Origin: Arcobacter_B sp049472135
GTDB lineage: Bacteria > Campylobacterota > Campylobacteria > Campylobacterales > Arcobacteraceae
Direction of reading: 5' to 3'
Assembly (NCBI RefSeq): GCF_049472135.1
Contig: NZ_JBMOVV010000001.1
Location: forward strand, 186,001-250,000
Length of the DNA stretch: 64,000 nt
Shown here in pieces: positions 1 through 8,091 of this stretch. The notes below the pieces were generated by a model. The model saw only the letters and a program-made list of their open reading frames with translations, was not told the DNA's origin and made no database searches. The position numbers and the translations under genes are program-made. Position 1 is the stretch's first letter, and the number at the start of each line of letters is the position of its first letter.

Positions 1-20
1 CTTTGTAAAAGGATTGTTTA

Positions 21-1679
21 TTAGATGATTTTATGTAAGTGGTTTTTGATAATAACAGGTACAAAAAACATAGATACAACATAAGAGATAAGAGTACCAC
101 CAATAAGTGCAACCCCAAGACCACCAAACACAGCATCAGTTGCAAGTAAAGATGAAGCAAATACCATTGTTAAAACTGTAAGGATGATAGGTTTTGACCT
201 TGTTGCAGTTGCTTTTGCTATGGCTTTGTTTATTTCCATCTTTTCTTCTATTACTAACTGTTTTGAGAAATCTATGATAAGTGTAGAGTTTCTAGAGTTA
301 ATACCAATAAGCCCAATAAATCCTATCAAAGAGGTAGCCGTTAAATAGAAAGTATCAGCTGTAAAAGCATCCATTATTATATGTGCGAAGATAACACCAA
401 TGATTGACACAAAACTAGCTAAAACTATTCCCCCTGATAGGGCAAAGCTTTTATAATACATAACCATCAAAAAGAAGATTAAAACAAGAGCTATTATAAA
501 AGCTCCTCCTAAATCTCTGAAAGTATCAAGTGTTACTTTAAGCTCTCCATCAAATACTAAATCAAATCTTTCATTTGTTTTTTTATCTACAAATGCAAGG
601 TTTAGCATATTTGTTTTGATTACTTCATAATCATTACTTAACTCTTCAAGCATTTGCGTTCTTGCATCTAAAAGTGGATAGATTTGGCTATCTTTATTTG
701 TTTCAGCTATTACATTTATCATTTGATTTAGATTTTTAGATGTAAGTTCTGGCTCTTTTATCACTTCTTTTAGTGTTACAAACTCTGATAGACTTATCAT
801 AAAACCATTTTTATTCATAACTTTTAGGTTTTGAAGTTTACTATTTAATGACTCTTTACTTTTCCTATCAAGTAATCTTGAATCATCAAGTCTTAAAAAT
901 ATTGGTATTTGATTTTCAGCTTTGTTTTCATTTACAACTGAGATTGGCATACCTTCATAGGCTATATAAAGTACATTTTTTATTTGCTCTAGGTTTACAC
1001 CACTTTTTATGATTTTGTTGTTATCTAGTTCAAGCTCATACTTTATAAAATCACGACTAGCCATAATATCAATATCAACTAAAGTTGCTTGCTCTTTTAA
1101 AATCTTTGCAATTTTTATAGAAAAATCCCTTCTATTTTCAAAGCTATCTCCTCCATAAATTTCAGCAACAATAGAAGCCAATACAGGAGGGCCAGCTGGA
1201 AGTTCTATAAACTTGATATTTGCTTCATATAGTGAACACTTTGCTTTTACTTCTTCTCTTAGATTTGATACAAGGTTGTAGCTTGTGATATCTCTATTAT
1301 CAGCTTTTTTGATGTTTACCATCATTTCTGCTTGCCATTGTTTGTCTTTTAGGGCACTTTGTTTTACAAGTGCTGCAAAGTCTAAAGGCTGACCTTCACT
1401 TACAAACACTGAAATATTTGTAATATTTTCATTTTTTTGAAGTTCTTGTGAGATACATCTTGTTACTTCTTTTGTATGGTTTATGCTGTAACCATCTTTT
1501 AAGTTTACATATACAGAAAAGCTATCTGAGTCTTTACTTGGAAGCATTTTAGCTTTTGTAATCTGTGTTGGAAAAGTAGCTACACTTAAAACAAAAAGGA
1601 TAAGTGTAATTAAATAAACTAAGATTGATTTAGACTTTGATTCAAGTATACTGTGTATAAAGTTTTCTAATTTTATCAT
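21..1679 (-). CDS. RND efflux pump permease, C-terminal half
   Basis: This 552-residue inner-membrane protein matches only the second half of an AcrB-type RND permease. It has one membrane segment near residues 18-38, a periplasmic porter region to about residue 385, then five membrane segments to the C-terminus. R463 sits where AcrB has the relay lysine K940 (context SRNSTLIIDF), and T501 matches AcrB T978. The ATG at 1679 follows a stop in its own frame and has a GGA ribosome site, so it is a true start and not a simple frameshift product. It lies 8 nt after the stop of the N-terminal half, last in a four-gene export operon. The two products probably assemble as one pump; the substrate is unknown. 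Confidence 0.85.
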   Translation of the reverse strand: MIKLENFIHSILESKSKSILVYLITLILFVLSVATFPTQITKAKMLPSKDSDSFSVYVNLKDGYSINHTKEVTRCISQELQKNENITNISVFVSEGQPLDFAALVKQSALKDKQWQAEMMVNIKKADNRDITSYNLVSNLREEVKAKCSLYEANIKFIELPAGPPVLASIVAEIYGGDSFENRRDFSIKIAKILKEQATLVDIDIMASRDFIKYELELDNNKIIKSGVNLEQIKNVLYIAYEGMPISVVNENKAENQIPIFLRLDDSRLLDRKSKESLNSKLQNLKVMNKNGFMISLSEFVTLKEVIKEPELTSKNLNQMINVIAETNKDSQIYPLLDARTQMLEELSNDYEVIKTNMLNLAFVDKKTNERFDLVFDGELKVTLDTFRDLGGAFIIALVLIFFLMVMYYKSFALSGGIVLASFVSIIGVIFAHIIMDAFTADTFYLTATSLIGFIGLIGINSRNSTLIIDFSKQLVIEEKMEINKAIAKATATRSKPIILTVLTMVFASSLLATDAVFGGLGVALIGGTLISYVVSMFFVPVIIKNHLHKII

Positions 1680-1687
1680 CTAAATTC

Positions 1688-3262
1688 CTATAAAAATTTT
1701 TTAATTAAATATGGTGTAAATGCATAAGCAATTACTAAAGAAACTATTAGTGCAATAGGCACAAATACAGGAAGAGGGTGCATAAACTGTCCCATCATAC
1801 CACCCACAAAAAACATAGGTAGAAATGTAAGAATGATGGCAATTGTTGCGATATTTGTAGCATTTCCTATTTCATTTGTTGCATTGATTGAAACTACTGT
1901 TATATCCCCATTTGGGTTGTGCTTTCTATGTCTATGTATGTTTTCAATTACAATAATAGCAGCATCAACTAACATCCCAAGACTTACTATAAGAGCAAAA
2001 AGGGTGATTCTATTTATTGTCTCATCAAGTAAAAGTCCCACAAAAAGAGTAAGAGATAAAATCATAGGAACAGTTAAAGATACAATCATAGCTTCTTTAA
2101 AGCCAAGTGTAAAAATAAGAAGTATAGCAATAATAACTATAGAAATAAGTAGGTTTTGAACAAGTGAATTTACAGCATTGTTTGCAGTATATCCATCATC
2201 TCTTGTGATAGTAAATGCGATATGTTTTTGCTCTAAGTCATCTTTTATACTATTCATATACTCAAAAACTTTTTCATTTATGATTACAGAGTTTGCACCT
2301 TTTAGTTTTGAAATCATCATAGTTACTTGTTGAAGTTCTTCAAACTCTCCTGCTTGATTTTTTTGATAAAGTAGGGCTTCTTTTTTGTTTTGAATATCAA
2401 AAGTTCTTTCAACTTTTGCTACATCTTTTAGATAAATAGCAACACCATTTACATATGAAACTATAATGTTTTCAATATCTTCTTTTGACTCAATTGCTTG
2501 TTTTATAGAAAAAAGCACTAAGTTTCCACTTGTAGTGTTTCCTTCTATATTTGGTGTTTTATATGATAAACCTTGAACTTGTTGCATTATTTGTCCAAGA
2601 GATAGATTATAAGAGCCAAGTTTTTTTGCATCTGCCAAGATATTATATTGCTCTTTTTTTTCACCTTTTAAATCAATCAGTGCTACATTTTCTATTTTGT
2701 TTATCTCTTTTGTGATTTTATTTACTTCTTTATAAAGTTGAGTTTGTCTTATGGCGTCTTTTCCATCTATCTTTTTTGCATAAAAAGCAATAGTAGCTAT
2801 TGGAATATCTGTATCAATATCCATAGTTTTGATGATGGGTTGCATAGCACCTTTAGGCATTAAGTCCATATTTCTCATTACTTGGTCGTATAGTTTTAGG
2901 TTTGATTCTTCCTTATCTTCCCCAATATAGTATTGAACTTGTACGATTCCAACTGAGTCTTTTGCAAAAGAGTAAATATGCTCAACTCCTTTTATCTCTC
3001 GTATTTTTTTCTCTAAAGGCTCTATGATTACTTTTTGTATTTCACTAGGTTTTGCTCCTGGCATTGCAACTATCACAGCACCTCCACTTACTTTGATTTG
3101 TGGATTCTCTTCCCTTGGCATAATAATCAAAGAGATATAACCTAAAGCCAGAATAAAAAATATAGCAACAGCCGTCAAAGGGTGGTTTATAAAACCTAAA
3201 GATAATCTTCCTGCTATGTTTAGATTGCTATTTATATGTTTTGAAAAGTTTTCTTCATTCAT
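1688..3262 (-). CDS. RND efflux pump permease, N-terminal half
   Basis: This 524-residue protein equals the first half of an RND permease. It has a first membrane segment near residues 28-48, a periplasmic porter and docking region to about 365, then five membrane helices, and it ends exactly at the cytoplasmic linker before the helix that opens the next gene. In the fourth helix the motif LVDAAI (D433, A434) replaces the LVDDAI pair of HAE-type pumps, so the second relay aspartate is missing. Full-length relatives have about 1,020-1,070 residues; the two halves together give 1,076. The start has an AGGA ribosome site, and the fusion protein gene lies just upstream. Proton-driven export is expected from the family. 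Confidence 0.87.
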   Translation of the reverse strand: MNEENFSKHINSNLNIAGRLSLGFINHPLTAVAIFFILALGYISLIIMPREENPQIKVSGGAVIVAMPGAKPSEIQKVIIEPLEKKIREIKGVEHIYSFAKDSVGIVQVQYYIGEDKEESNLKLYDQVMRNMDLMPKGAMQPIIKTMDIDTDIPIATIAFYAKKIDGKDAIRQTQLYKEVNKITKEINKIENVALIDLKGEKKEQYNILADAKKLGSYNLSLGQIMQQVQGLSYKTPNIEGNTTSGNLVLFSIKQAIESKEDIENIIVSYVNGVAIYLKDVAKVERTFDIQNKKEALLYQKNQAGEFEELQQVTMMISKLKGANSVIINEKVFEYMNSIKDDLEQKHIAFTITRDDGYTANNAVNSLVQNLLISIVIIAILLIFTLGFKEAMIVSLTVPMILSLTLFVGLLLDETINRITLFALIVSLGMLVDAAIIVIENIHRHRKHNPNGDITVVSINATNEIGNATNIATIAIILTFLPMFFVGGMMGQFMHPLPVFVPIALIVSLVIAYAFTPYLIKKFL

Positions 3263-3270
3263 ACTTTTTC

Positions 3271-4029
3271 CTAATTTAAAGACTTAATTAAAAGCTTTGT
3301 ATACATACCTGGATAGATAGTTTGATCTTTTTTATCAAAAGCAATTTTTAAAGTAAAAGAGTGAGTCATAGCATTTACACTTGGGATAATTGCTGAGATT
3401 TTTCCAAGACTTTCAAAGTTTATAGATGGAATTGAGATACTTACATCTTGTCCAAGTTTTACACTATTTAGATTACTTTCACTAACTTCTGCTTTGATTT
3501 TTAGACTACTTAAATCAGATAAAATAAGTGCGGGAATACTAGGTGTTGCCATCTCTCCTGCTTTTATTGATTTTTTTATAATAAGCCCATCATTTGGAGC
3601 TTTGATTTTTAGATAGTCATATTGTGCATTTACTTCTTTTAGTTGTGCCTTAGCAATTGAAATCATATTTTGCACATTCAAAAGGTTTAATTCTAACTTT
3701 TCTACATCATATTTAGCAACTAAATCTTTTGCATATAATCTTTTGTATCTTTCATAATTTGTTTTGATATTGTTGTAAGTATTTTGTTGAATCTTTAAAT
3801 TAAGTAAAGCTTCTTGTTTTTTTGAATCTATACTTGAAGAGTCAATTTCATAAAGTAAATCTCCTTTTTTCACCCAAGAGCCTTCAACCACATAAACCTC
3901 TTTTATGAAACCCATGTTTCTACTTGTTATAACTTTTTCATTATCTGAAATAACTGTTCCTGTTAGTTCTATATCGTTTGCTTGTGCATATAAAAATATT
4001 GAGATTATTAGTAAAAGTTTTTTTATCAT
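3271..4029 (-). CDS. RND periplasmic adaptor (membrane fusion protein, HlyD type)
   Basis: The 252-residue protein starts with a signal peptide (residues 1-17, ending AQA). Two lipoyl-like half motifs (about 39-63 and 140-172) flank an alpha-helical hairpin rich in Leu, Asn and Lys, and a beta-barrel region follows to the C-terminus. This is the order of RND adaptors that link the inner-membrane pump to a TolC channel. At 252 residues it is short for the family (often 350-400), because the membrane-proximal domain after the barrel is largely absent. There is no lipobox. It lies 2 nt after the TolC-like gene and 8 nt before the pump genes, so the four genes form one transcript. Confidence 0.88.
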   Translation of the reverse strand: MIKKLLLIISIFLYAQANDIELTGTVISDNEKVITSRNMGFIKEVYVVEGSWVKKGDLLYEIDSSSIDSKKQEALLNLKIQQNTYNNIKTNYERYKRLYAKDLVAKYDVEKLELNLLNVQNMISIAKAQLKEVNAQYDYLKIKAPNDGLIIKKSIKAGEMATPSIPALILSDLSSLKIKAEVSESNLNSVKLGQDVSISIPSINFESLGKISAIIPSVNAMTHSFTLKIAFDKKDQTIYPGMYTKLLIKSLN

Positions 4030-4031
4030 CT

Positions 4032-5396
4032 TTAGTTTCCTTTATTATAGTTTGTAGTTGAAAAATCAATACCTAAAACAGTTGCTACTTTAGCTAAGGC
4101 TAAACTTCTTTCATATTTAGCAACAATAAGCTCAGCTTCATTTTTTCGTAAGTTTGCTTCTTGTTCAAGTAGATTTGTCATTGCTATTAGTTGGTTTTTA
4201 TACATTAGATTTGATTGGTCAAAAACCTCTTGTGCTAGTTTCTTTGCTTCTTGTTTTTCTTTTAGTATTTTCTCTTTTGAACTTAAATCTAGCAAGGCTT
4301 TTTCTAGTTGTAGTTTTACTGCATCTTCTAGTTTTTTATAGTTTAAAACAGCTTTTTTATATGCTATTTTGCTTTTTTGTTTTTCTATACTTCTTGTTCC
4401 ATCATATAAATCATAGTTTAATCCAAGCATTGCTGTATAGTAGTCTTTGTCTTCATCAAGTGTTAGTCTGTCATCGTTGAAACCATACTCTAAATGAGAG
4501 TATACAGTAGGGTAGTATGAACTTTTTGCAATATCGATATTTTTTTTCATTGCTTGTTTTTGGATGTTTTGCATTTTTAATTCATCTCTATTTTCTAAAG
4601 CTTTTTTATAAAGCTCATTCATAGTTGAAATATCACAATATATATGTTTTAAATTCTTTACATCTGAAATAGAATCACTTGATGTTAAAAATCTAAGATA
4701 TGCTAAAGATAAATCGAAATTGTTTTTAGCTTCAATTAGTTTACTATTTGTATTTAGCTCATAAACTTGGGCTTGTTTTACATCTATTTTTGTAACAAGT
4801 CCTTCATCATGAAAAGCACTTGCTGATTTTACTACATATGAAATAGCCTCTTTTGCTTTTTTGGCTGCTTGAATAAACTCTTTTGCTACAACTGCGTTGT
4901 TATAAGCTTTTAAAACTTCAAAGGCTAACTCTTTTTTATCAAGATTATATTTTACTTCATTTGCTTTTTGCTGTAGTTTTAAAATCTCTTTTTGTTTTTG
5001 AAGTTTAAAACCTGTAAACAAAGGTAAATCATAAGTAAGTTTATTTGTGATATTTGTTCTAGCTTTAGGGTAGTTTAGATTATTAGGTTCTACTCCTAAT
5101 TGTGATGGATTAAATTCTCCTGCCCCAAAGTCATTAAAACTAGCTTCCCTCGAAGATAGTTTTGAATTGAAAACATATCCAGAGTGATTTGTTCTACTTG
5201 TTTCATTTTTAAAAGATAGTTTTCCAAAGTTTACTGCATCTATTTTTTGACTATTTAATTTTGATAGTTCTATATCTAGTTTTGTATTTTGTAAGTCTTT
5301 ATTATTATTTAGTGTTAAATCTAACACTTCTTGAAAATCGACACTTTTTGCAAAGCTTAAAGATCCAATTAATAAACATAAATAAAGTTTATTCAT
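4032..5396 (-). CDS. TolC-family outer membrane efflux protein
   Basis: A protein of about 454 residues with a signal peptide (hydrophobic core ending SFA) and two long heptad-rich helical stretches, around residues 110-230 and 320-445, typical of the duplicated TolC fold. It should form the trimeric outer-membrane duct of the export system encoded downstream. The frame stays open to an ATG at 5408, but I choose the ATG at 5396: it is preceded by GGAGAA at the right distance and puts a normal signal peptide at the N-terminus. It is the first gene of the operon. No regulator gene is adjacent within the window. Confidence 0.88.
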   Translation of the reverse strand: MNKLYLCLLIGSLSFAKSVDFQEVLDLTLNNNKDLQNTKLDIELSKLNSQKIDAVNFGKLSFKNETSRTNHSGYVFNSKLSSREASFNDFGAGEFNPSQLGVEPNNLNYPKARTNITNKLTYDLPLFTGFKLQKQKEILKLQQKANEVKYNLDKKELAFEVLKAYNNAVVAKEFIQAAKKAKEAISYVVKSASAFHDEGLVTKIDVKQAQVYELNTNSKLIEAKNNFDLSLAYLRFLTSSDSISDVKNLKHIYCDISTMNELYKKALENRDELKMQNIQKQAMKKNIDIAKSSYYPTVYSHLEYGFNDDRLTLDEDKDYYTAMLGLNYDLYDGTRSIEKQKSKIAYKKAVLNYKKLEDAVKLQLEKALLDLSSKEKILKEKQEAKKLAQEVFDQSNLMYKNQLIAMTNLLEQEANLRKNEAELIVAKYERSLALAKVATVLGIDFSTTNYNKGN

Positions 5397-5597
5397 TAAG
5401 TTCTCCATATATTGTTTTATAGTCTATTGTACTTAATTTATATAAAAAGAATTGTTAAAACATATGAAATAGAACATAAATAAAAGTTATATATTAAGGG
5501 CTTATGTTATGGATAAAATATTGTTATATTAATGAAAGAATAATATCTAATACTTATGATTTTAATAGTTTTTAGATATAAGATATAATTATGTAAA

Positions 5598-5624
5598 TAT
5601 AAAAGCAGAAACTCTGCTTTTATA
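5598..5624 (-). terminator. Intrinsic terminator of the FKBP gene
   Basis: A perfect 12-bp stem (5598-5609 with 5613-5624) closes a 3-nt loop and overlaps the end of the FKBP-type isomerase gene. On the minus strand the 3' arm is AT-rich and continues into A/T sequence. Confidence 0.65.
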
Positions 5625-6042
5625 ATAATGAATCTATTTTTACATAGTACTCCATATCTTTTCCTGCTAAGGGGTGGTTATAATCAATTGTAACTTCTTT
5701 ATCAGTAATCTCAGATATGATTACTTGTATTGGTTGACCTTCATCATCTTCACCTTGTAATTGCATCCCAACTTTCAAGTTAGGAATTTCAGCAACTTCT
5801 TCTATCGGTAAAACTTGTTTTGCATCAGGATTGTATTCTCCATATGCTTCAGCTGCAGGAACTATAAAGTTAGCACTTTCTCCTGCTTGCATATCTTTGA
5901 TTCTTTCTTCAAGTCCAGGAATTACTTGTCCTACCCCAAAAGTAAATTCAAAAGCTTTATTTGAAGTAGTTCCATCTACTACTTTTCCGTCAATTTTCAC
6001 TTCAAAAAATATTTTCACATTTTGATTTATTTCAATTGCCAT
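5620..6042 (-). CDS. FKBP-type peptidyl-prolyl cis-trans isomerase (SlyD-like)
   Basis: This 140-residue cytoplasmic protein shows the SlyD layout. An N-terminal FKBP part holds the motif GVGQVIPGLEERI (about 36-48), an insert-in-flap chaperone domain follows (about 65-120), and the FKBP strand returns with the NHPLAGK signature near residue 123. It should speed proline isomerisation and act as a folding helper. The His/Cys-rich nickel-binding tail of E. coli SlyD is absent, so a metallochaperone role is not supported. The gene stands alone with its own TATAAT box at 6081-6086 (minus strand) and an AAGGA ribosome site. Confidence 0.9.
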   Translation of the reverse strand: MAIEINQNVKIFFEVKIDGKVVDGTTSNKAFEFTFGVGQVIPGLEERIKDMQAGESANFIVPAAEAYGEYNPDAKQVLPIEEVAEIPNLKVGMQLQGEDDEGQPIQVIISEITDKEVTIDYNHPLAGKDMEYYVKIDSLL

Positions 6043-6080
6043 TTATAAAAATCCTTGTTTGTATATTATGAAATTAGGGA

Positions 6081-6086
6081 ATTATA
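6081..6086 (-). promoter_or_regulatory. Predicted -10 box of the FKBP gene
   Basis: Perfect TATAAT on the minus strand about 39 nt upstream of the ATG at 6042, in AT-rich DNA without a clear -35, as is usual for Campylobacterota vegetative promoters. Confidence 0.5.
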
Positions 6087-6172
6087 CTTTATTTAGACTA
6101 AAAAGCTAGATTTTAATCTAATATTAAGAAATGAATAGTTATAAATAGCTTATCAATTTTATAAGGTGAGAA

Positions 6173-6286
6173 ATGGAATATTTTTTAATATCTATAGTTC
6201 TGGTTGTAAGTTATCTTTATGTTACAGAAAGAATGGAAGAAAAAAAGAAAATGCCGTTTACTGATACGCTTAGTAGATTAAATTAA
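6173..6286 (+). CDS. Small single-pass membrane protein (37 residues)
   Basis: A 37-codon frame starts with ATG behind a strong AGGTGAG ribosome site. The product begins MEYFLISIVLVVSYLYV, one membrane helix, followed by a highly charged stretch (ERMEEKKK) and a short tail ending SRLN. I do not recognise the family. It lies between the FKBP gene (divergent) and fliP (convergent). The good ribosome site and the helix-plus-charged-tail design support a real small protein, but homologues were not checked. Confidence 0.5.
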   Translation: MEYFLISIVLVVSYLYVTERMEEKKKMPFTDTLSRLN

Positions 6287-6296
6287 ACAGTTTTAA

Positions 6297-6331
6297 AACC
6301 TTGCTTGTCACTTAAAGGACTGGGCAAGGTT
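6297..6331. terminator. Possible hairpin at the fliP 3' end
   Basis: Complementary arms AACCTTGC (6297-6304) and GCAAGGTT (6324-6331) flank a 19-nt loop that holds the fliP stop codon. On the minus strand the stem is followed by TTAAAA. It could end both fliP and the small gene converging on it. The long loop lowers confidence. Confidence 0.4.
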
Positions 6332-7036
6332 ACCAATAATTAATTGCCAACCATCAATTACGATGAAGAAGATAATCTTAATAGGCAAGGATATCATTAC
6401 AGGTGGTAACATCATCATACCAAGACTCATTAAAATAGAAGCTACGATAATATCAATTACTAAAAATGGTAAGAAGATTAAAAAGCCTATTTCAAAGGCT
6501 GTTCTAAGTTCACTTACAATAAATGCAGGCATTAAAAGTGTTAAAGGAACATCATCTATATTTTTAGGATTTGGCTCTTTTTTGATTCTATAAAATAAAG
6601 CTAAATCAGATTCTCTTGTGTTTTTTATCATAAACTCTTTAAAGGGTTGAACTCCCTTTTGGAAAGCTTCTTCATAACCTATAGTCTCATCCATATAAGG
6701 TTTTATACCTTCTTCCCATGATTTTTTTGCATAAGGTTCCATAATAAATATAGTCATTACTAAACCAAGTGAAATAATAATCTGAGTTGGAGGAGTTTGT
6801 TGTAAACCCATTGCTTGTCTAAGAAGTGAGAATACAATAATAATTCTTGTAAAAGAAGTAACCATAAGCAAAAGGGAAGGTGCTAATACAAGTAGTGCAA
6901 GAATAATTGCAATGTTTATAGTTTTTACAAATTGAGCGGGTTCTTCAAGTGCTGCTACGGATAGATTAACAACTGGCAAGTCATCTGCTGCGAAAAGTGA
7001 AATGCTAAAAATAAGTAGAGTTAAAAGTACCTTCAA
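6308..7036 (-). CDS. fliP: Flagellar biosynthesis protein FliP
   Basis: This 242-residue protein is a core subunit of the flagellar type III export gate. A cleavable signal peptide (residues 1-16, ending FAA) is followed by two membrane helices (about 42-60 and 65-85, with the family motif SFTRIIIVFSLLRQA), a large loop, and two C-terminal helices near 185-210 and 218-235. The length matches the family. The start is a TTG at 7036 with AGGA about 9 nt upstream; this start is needed to give the signal peptide. It is isolated from other flagellar genes here, as flagellar genes are often scattered in this phylum. Confidence 0.95.
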   Translation of the reverse strand: MKVLLTLLIFSISLFAADDLPVVNLSVAALEEPAQFVKTINIAIILALLVLAPSLLLMVTSFTRIIIVFSLLRQAMGLQQTPPTQIIISLGLVMTIFIMEPYAKKSWEEGIKPYMDETIGYEEAFQKGVQPFKEFMIKNTRESDLALFYRIKKEPNPKNIDDVPLTLLMPAFIVSELRTAFEIGFLIFLPFLVIDIIVASILMSLGMMMLPPVMISLPIKIIFFIVIDGWQLIIGNLAQSFK

Positions 7037-7096
7037 ATATATAATCCTATAAAAAATAAAAATTATAATATCTAAAGAATCATTAAAAAATGACTA

Positions 7097-7158
7097 AATT
7101 GTAAATGATATTTAAGTTGTAATAAAATGTTTATAAAATTATAAGTAAGTTGTAATAA
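7097..7158. repeat. Direct repeats upstream of the Gate-domain gene
   Basis: The 12-mer aagttgtaataa occurs at 7114-7125 and again at 7147-7158, 33 bp apart start to start. A weaker copy (aaattgtaaatg) starts at 7097. They fill the region just before the ribosome site of the membrane protein at 7195 and could be a regulator's binding sites. Confidence 0.45.
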
Positions 7159-7194
7159 TATTTATGCTATTTTGTTTTAATTTAGGAGCAAATC

Positions 7195-8079
7195 TTGAAT
7201 TATAAACAAACTTTATTTTCAGCATTGAAAAGTGCTTGGATTATTATAAAATTAATAATCCCTATATATATCCTAGCAGAAGTTTTATACTATTACAATC
7301 TTTTATCATATGTATCATTTTTAGTTGAGCCTTTAACTGCTGTACTTGATTTACCAAAAGAAGCAGCACTAAGTATCATAAGTGGTATGTTTTTAAATCT
7401 ATATGCTGCTATTGCTTTTGCAGCACCATTAGATTTAACTGCAAGACAATGGACTATATTAGCTGTATTTTTAGGTGTATGTCACTCTTTAATTGTTGAA
7501 ACAGCAGTAATGAAAAAACTTGGTATTTCGAATATTTACTCTATTTCACTTCGAGTTATTGGTGGATTTATAGTTGCTTATATAATAACTTTACTTCCAA
7601 AAGATATTTTTTCAAATGTAGTTTCAAATGCAAATGTAGAAGCAAGGGTTTATGCAAATCTTTGGGATGTTTTATCAACTTCTTTTATAAACTCAATTGA
7701 GTTAACAGTTAAAATTATTGTTTTAATTTCTATTATTATATTTATTATGGATTTTGTAAAAACAAGAAAGTTTATAGTTGAATCAAAAAAGAATATTTCA
7801 AAAAGTTTTTCTTTACTTGTTGGTGTTTTTTTAGGTATTACTTATGGAGCAGGGCTTTTAATAAAAGAAGCACAAAACTCATCTTTAAGTAGAAGGGATA
7901 TTTTTTATATAGGAACATTTCTAATGATATGTCATGCTATTATTGAGGATACACTTTTATTTGTAATTTTTAATGCTAACTTGACAGTAATAGTTGTTGC
8001 AAGAGTAGTCTTTGCAATTATTTTTTCATATGTTTTACTAAAAGCCTATGATATGACTCAAAAAGAAAAGCTTGCATAA
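7195..8079 (+). CDS. Nucleoside-recognition (Gate) domain membrane protein
   Basis: A 294-residue polytopic inner-membrane protein with about eight hydrophobic helices arranged as two similar halves (residues 10-140 and 165-285). Each half carries a Gate-like stretch, as in spore-maturation/nucleoside-recognition proteins and Na+/nucleoside transporters; GVCHSLIVETAV (near 101) and MICHAIIEDTLL (near 245) are matching repeats. It is probably a transporter, but the substrate cannot be told from sequence. The start is TTG at 7195 with TAGGAG at 7183-7188. It stands alone between fliP (divergent) and PBP2 (convergent). Confidence 0.8.
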   Translation: MNYKQTLFSALKSAWIIIKLIIPIYILAEVLYYYNLLSYVSFLVEPLTAVLDLPKEAALSIISGMFLNLYAAIAFAAPLDLTARQWTILAVFLGVCHSLIVETAVMKKLGISNIYSISLRVIGGFIVAYIITLLPKDIFSNVVSNANVEARVYANLWDVLSTSFINSIELTVKIIVLISIIIFIMDFVKTRKFIVESKKNISKSFSLLVGVFLGITYGAGLLIKEAQNSSLSRRDIFYIGTFLMICHAIIEDTLLFVIFNANLTVIVVARVVFAIIFSYVLLKAYDMTQKEKLA

Positions 8080-8091
8080 AGCTTTTCTTTT
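8061..8091. terminator. Bidirectional terminator
   Basis: A perfect 13-bp inverted repeat (8061-8073 with 8079-8091) around a GCATA loop, with A and T runs on either side, so it can act on both strands. It includes the stop codons of the convergent Gate-domain gene and mrdA. Confidence 0.8.

Noticed and set aside
4154..4480. Hydrophobic Leu/Val-rich open frame opposite the TolC-like gene
   Set aside because: It is the antisense shadow of a heptad-rich gene, with no ribosome site or family pattern.
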